From positions 2,098,501 to 2,162,500 of the forward strand of contig JAFBJZ010000847.1 of the NCBI GenBank assembly GCA_016785225.1: a stretch of DNA of 64,000 bases, given 5' to 3'. Source of the stretch: Psettodes erumei (taxonomy: Eukaryota; Chordata; Actinopteri; Pleuronectiformes; Psettodidae). Below the pieces are notes generated by a model. The model worked only from the letters and a program-made list of their open reading frames with translations, made no database searches and was not told where the DNA came from. The first letter of the stretch is position 1, and the number at the start of each line of letters is the position of its first letter. Shown here one piece after another: positions 60,087-64,000 of this stretch. The position numbers and the translations under genes were made by a program.

Positions 60087-62336
60087 ATTGTCCTTCAGCT
60101 TGTTTGATGCACAGTCATCGTTGCGATGGGAGTAATTTCCCATGGATGCTTCAGTGTGAATGGGCTTATAATTCTATTATAACTTCTGGTGACAGATAAT
60201 GGAAATATCTACCGGTCATTGGTTAGAGAATTAAAAACAGAGATACTACAAGGATAATATCAGGGTCATAGTTCAGCCACTGCTGGATCTGGTGCAGAAT
60301 GATAAATATGCTGCCTACAGTCAGGCCTTGGGTTGTTACACACAGCAGGCGCTATGACACACATTGCTGATTAATGGATTGGATGACCAGCAGGAAATTA
60401 AACGCTAATTGATTAATCTGATAAGACATTTATCGAGCAAACGTGACTCTTGTGACATCATTGTATATTCTGTATTGCAAGGGGGAAAAAAGGAAATACA
60501 TACTAAGGCAGATCGGGAAGTTGCTGCACATGCCCTCAGTGAGATTATACATGTCTCACTCTGTTTGTGTGTCTATGGGTGTCATTTATTTCCCAGGGTT
60601 TCCCACTAGCATTCATGCTACATTAATTCTCCCCACTCTGTCATCTGAGGGTTTCTATTTTAGACAGGAATTATGTCCAATGGTCTCCAGCCGGGTTCCA
60701 ACTCTCGCTCAAGTTTGGCCTCTTCCTTGAATTATACGACACACAAGGCCCCCGTCTCTTCACTGCCTCTGCGACGGCATGGAGGGGATCTGCAGGCTTT
60801 AGCTCGTCACCATTCATGAACACCTCTCATTGAATTAATTACAGCGTTCGAAAATTGGAGCTTAAAGATAAGTCAGGGGGAAAATTCAAAAGGAAATTTT
60901 CATCTAATATCTGTTATGGGGGGAAGAAAAAAATCTGTTCTGCCTCAGAAATTCAAGGTGGACTACCAGCTTGTTTCTCTCCCCCTTCCCTCATCATAAA
61001 TGAAATGTCTCCCATGTTATGTCTATGTCCCAAGTGGACCATCATAGAGGGCTGCTATTTGTCCTTGGCCACCTTCTCCTTGAGAAAGTGCTGTATCAGA
61101 CAGGCTGCTAACAGGGCCGTCACACAGCACAGCGTCGCACAGACCAGCGCCGGCACCAGCACAGGCCTCTCTCTGGGGGTATACAGTTACACTGCACTGC
61201 TTCTATCTTTTACTGTTCTGACATTTTCATTTCCCCCCTCGTTCTCCTGAGGGAAAAAAGGATAAACTTCAAAAAAAAAAAAGACACAGGATGGAGTCCA
61301 TGTTCCAGCCTGGGTGATACCATTTCCACTCCACGCACAGGGGTAAAGGAAGGAGAGATATGAAGGAAGCTCAGTGAGCAGGAAGCTGGAACCAACGTGC
61401 TCTGTTTTCCCTGGCAGTGGATTGAGTGATTGAGCGGCGTTGCTCAGCAAAACAGAGCACCGTCGAAGCAAAGGCAGCGTGTCAGTCATCCGGCCGGCTC
61501 ATGAAGGCAGCAGCACCACCTCCTCCCCCATTCCCCTTCAGTCATAAAACTCAGGCACCCGCTCTTAAGACCTGGGAACGCAGATAAGGGAAGAACCTCA
61601 TCCTTACAGGACGTCTCGTGGCTCGCAAATCACCACAAAACAACAAAGGAACACAGACGCTGAAGCTGAAGCTGTGATTGTCCTTAATCACATCCTGAAG
61701 CGCACAGAACGCAACGCCAAAACACTTCACATCAAACACGGGCTTTCCAGCGTGATGCACGCACATCCCGAGAAAATAGGGATGGAGACATATGATGCAC
61801 AAAGAGACAGACCGACCCACGCGCTCCGCCTCACACAGACAAAACCAAAGCAACAATTCAACAATGCGCTAAGAAAAGACATCAATTTTAAGTGAAGTTT
61901 GGAAAACTGGGTCTGATTTGAATGTTCTTGTTTGACAAGAGAGATGAAATTCAATTGAAGAAGGGTTCAAATACATTAGGGGGAAAATCAGCCCCTGAGT
62001 AAATCCTGTGCTTATGTTCTCTGGTGCAGCTGAGCACGCAAACCTTAGGAAACAATGCCTGGCACACAGGTAAAAGGCTCTGATTCTCAGGAAAAAGACA
62101 GACAAATCAGTGCACAGGCCCCGCAGACTGGGGACCACACACCTGAGTGAGACACAGAGGGGACAGCGGATGAAGTTGTCTTTACGTACGGACAGGGACA
62201 GGGACAGAGGAAGAGATAGGCTCAGCCATAGGCAGAGGTACAAGTGCACGATAACTCACAGATAGCACACCAGATATTTTATTCATGGGAAGAAAAACTC
62301 AAGCAGCAAGAGTGACTCACAGCGCCACAGGGACCA

Positions 62337-62364
62337 ACACACACACACACACACACACACACAC
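62337..62364. repeat. (CA)n microsatellite
   Basis: About 14 CA units in the presumed aplp2 intron 1. Confidence 0.93.
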
Positions 62365-64000
62365 TGAGCGGGGGGTGGGGGGTGACAGGGTTTAACCCAC
62401 CTACGTTGACTTGCCTTCATTCTCAAACAGAAAATACATTAAAAAATAAAGTCTGAAATGGCGAGGCTCCTTTCAAGGGGATTAAAGGGGATGTTTTTGT
62501 CTCCTGAACTCGCCGAAGTGTGCGCTCGCTCTCAGTGCTATGGCAGGAAGCGAGCCTCTCGCAGCACAATGCAGCGAGCCGTTTGCACTCCAGGCTATGC
62601 ATTCCTGAGCACTCTGGCACATAAACTGACAAAAGGAATTCTCATGTAGCCGCGCTGAGCCCGGACTGCTGTCAAAAAAAAAGCACACAGGCTAAGGTGC
62701 AGTGCCGTTCACCTTGGCTGTGTGGGCAGCATTGTCTTAGCCTGGCGCAGATGGGTCTCCTGTTCGGCAGGAGGCCTGGTGCGACTTCAGCGAAGTGCAG
62801 CGATGAGTGCGTCGATTTGAACCCGCTCACTCCGCGCCAAGTCGCCACCACCCAGGATCTCTCTCCCCGAAAAAAACTGACTAAATATGTAATGAGCTGA
62901 GCTGTTAGAAGACTCACAAACGCACACAGATGGATACGTGCACACTTCGAAGGCATACGCAAAAAAGGGGGGGGGCAATGCCGCTCGCTTGGGATAGCAA
63001 GAGCGCACGCAGGGCCTGGGAGACAAAGCCTGGCATCTTGAGAACAAGTCTCGCCTGATGAGGCCTCTCTGTCTGAATCCGCCGGATGAGCTGGGAGTGT
63101 GTCGGTCGATGGAACAGCTCCAGGAGACGTGCACGGGCTTGGAGGAAGAAACTAACCAGGCAGTGAAAGGGAAGCCAGAGAGAGACAGGCTGAAAAATGC
63201 AGATGAAGCCAGTGGCAGGAAGGTGTTTTTGAGGAAATGAAAGGATGGAGAATAAGGGCTCAGATTAGATTCAATCAGACATCCCTTCCTTCCGTTAGTC
63301 ACAGAGCGCGGATCAGACCACAGTGTTGTGGGGCGAACACCACTGATACTACACACAGGTGACTCACTGTGCTCTGTGCCACTTTGAAGTCAGTACGCCT
63401 CTGCAGGGTGTGGAAATGAGGGTTTGACTGAGTGTGTGCATGAAGGGCAGGGCTCTGGGATTAGTACCTTTCCCTCTGCAGATCTATAAGCACCCAGTGT
63501 TTCTTGTCGCTAAGAGGATTCACAGGGATACGGGGCTGTCCCAACAATTGAAAGCAAGGTTTTAGGCGCTAATCTACGAATTGAAGGGCGAGTGAGGCTG
63601 ATTCTCAGCGGATGGAGCACATGCTGCCGCCTTCATCTTGATTGACACGGCAGAACGTGGAGGTCAAAGAGGTGATCTGTGCAGCTTAGAGGAGAGCGGC
63701 GAGACAGCCTGCAGGAAGGCTTTGACTGTGCACCACCACCCACGACGACGTGTTGGGAGATCATTATCAAATGCAAGTGCTACCTATCTGTTGTTTGTTT
63801 TTTTTCCCCAAGCATGAAACGTTGCCAACAGTCTGCCTTTGCCCTGCGGTATCTTGATCACCTCTGTATGGTAACAACACCCCAGGTTGCTCCAGCTATT
63901 CAGGGGCACACAAAAGACCCTCATTGGGAATGGTTCAGCCCCGCTGAGGGACGGCTCCTCAGCACCCGCCCCAACAATCACAGCCGACTGCGGGCATTCA

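Larger units (their letters stand above)
45289..64000 (-). other. 18.7 kb without coding exons, probable aplp2 intron 1
   Basis: I looked on the minus strand for a signal-peptide exon ending in a phase-0 donor and for known protein motifs on both strands, and found none I can support. Open frames longer than 100 codons here are built from CA repeats or purine-rich low complexity. Noted contents: (CA)n at 46748-46788, (GT)n at 49466-49490, (CA)n at 62337-62364, a retroposon tail at 51811-51871, a purine-rich tract at about 52900-53200 and an 18-nt inverted repeat at 60069-60086. Some repeat-free stretches (about 56440-56590 and 59810-60440) look like possible conserved non-coding DNA. Confidence 0.6.

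Overview
This is a stretch of a teleost fish nuclear genome. The evidence is spliced vertebrate genes with GT-AG introns, many (CA)n and (TA)n microsatellites, and a dispersed element at about 44.53-44.62 kb that I recognise as common in spiny-rayed (percomorph) fishes. All three protein genes lie head-to-tail on the minus strand. In transcription order (high to low coordinate) they are aplp2, st14 and dhx34. I rebuilt their exons by hand from splice signals, reading-phase continuity and remembered human protein families. No alignment was run.

Layout. 1-6150: dhx34, a DEAH-box RNA helicase of nonsense-mediated decay, 15 exons, with the last part of the C-terminus beyond the left edge. 6151-7423: the dhx34 promoter/5'UTR merging into the st14 3'UTR. 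7424-16704: a complete 19-exon st14 (matriptase, predicted 847 residues) with signal-anchor, SEA, two CUB, four LDLR-A and trypsin domains. About 16.7-17.3 kb: st14 promoter. About 17.5-19.7 kb: aplp2 3'UTR. 19694-45288: aplp2 exons 18 to 2, including a Kunitz exon and a 24-nt microexon. 45289-64000: 18.7 kb with no supportable coding exon, most simply aplp2 intron 1. The signal-peptide exon was not found and probably lies to the right.

How the genes relate. aplp2 encodes a membrane glycoprotein with an optional Kunitz protease-inhibitor domain whose P1 residue is Arg. Its neighbour st14 encodes a membrane serine protease with a trypsin-like S1 pocket (Asp six residues before the catalytic Ser), of a type normally controlled by Kunitz inhibitors. 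APLP2 and ST14 are also neighbours in human (11q24), so this pair looks ancient. dhx34 next door is the part that differs from human, where it is on 19q13.

The most unusual observations concern splicing. They are a (TG)n tract directly before an obligatory st14 protease exon; about 56 TA repeats 20 nt from an aplp2 acceptor; an 84-nt dhx34 intron with a GC donor that is open and in frame; a second GC donor in the same gene; and an aplp2 microexon at the position of the mammalian glycosaminoglycan-switch exon. I found no clearly new system. An unexplained open frame with splice-like signals lies antisense in aplp2 intron 11.
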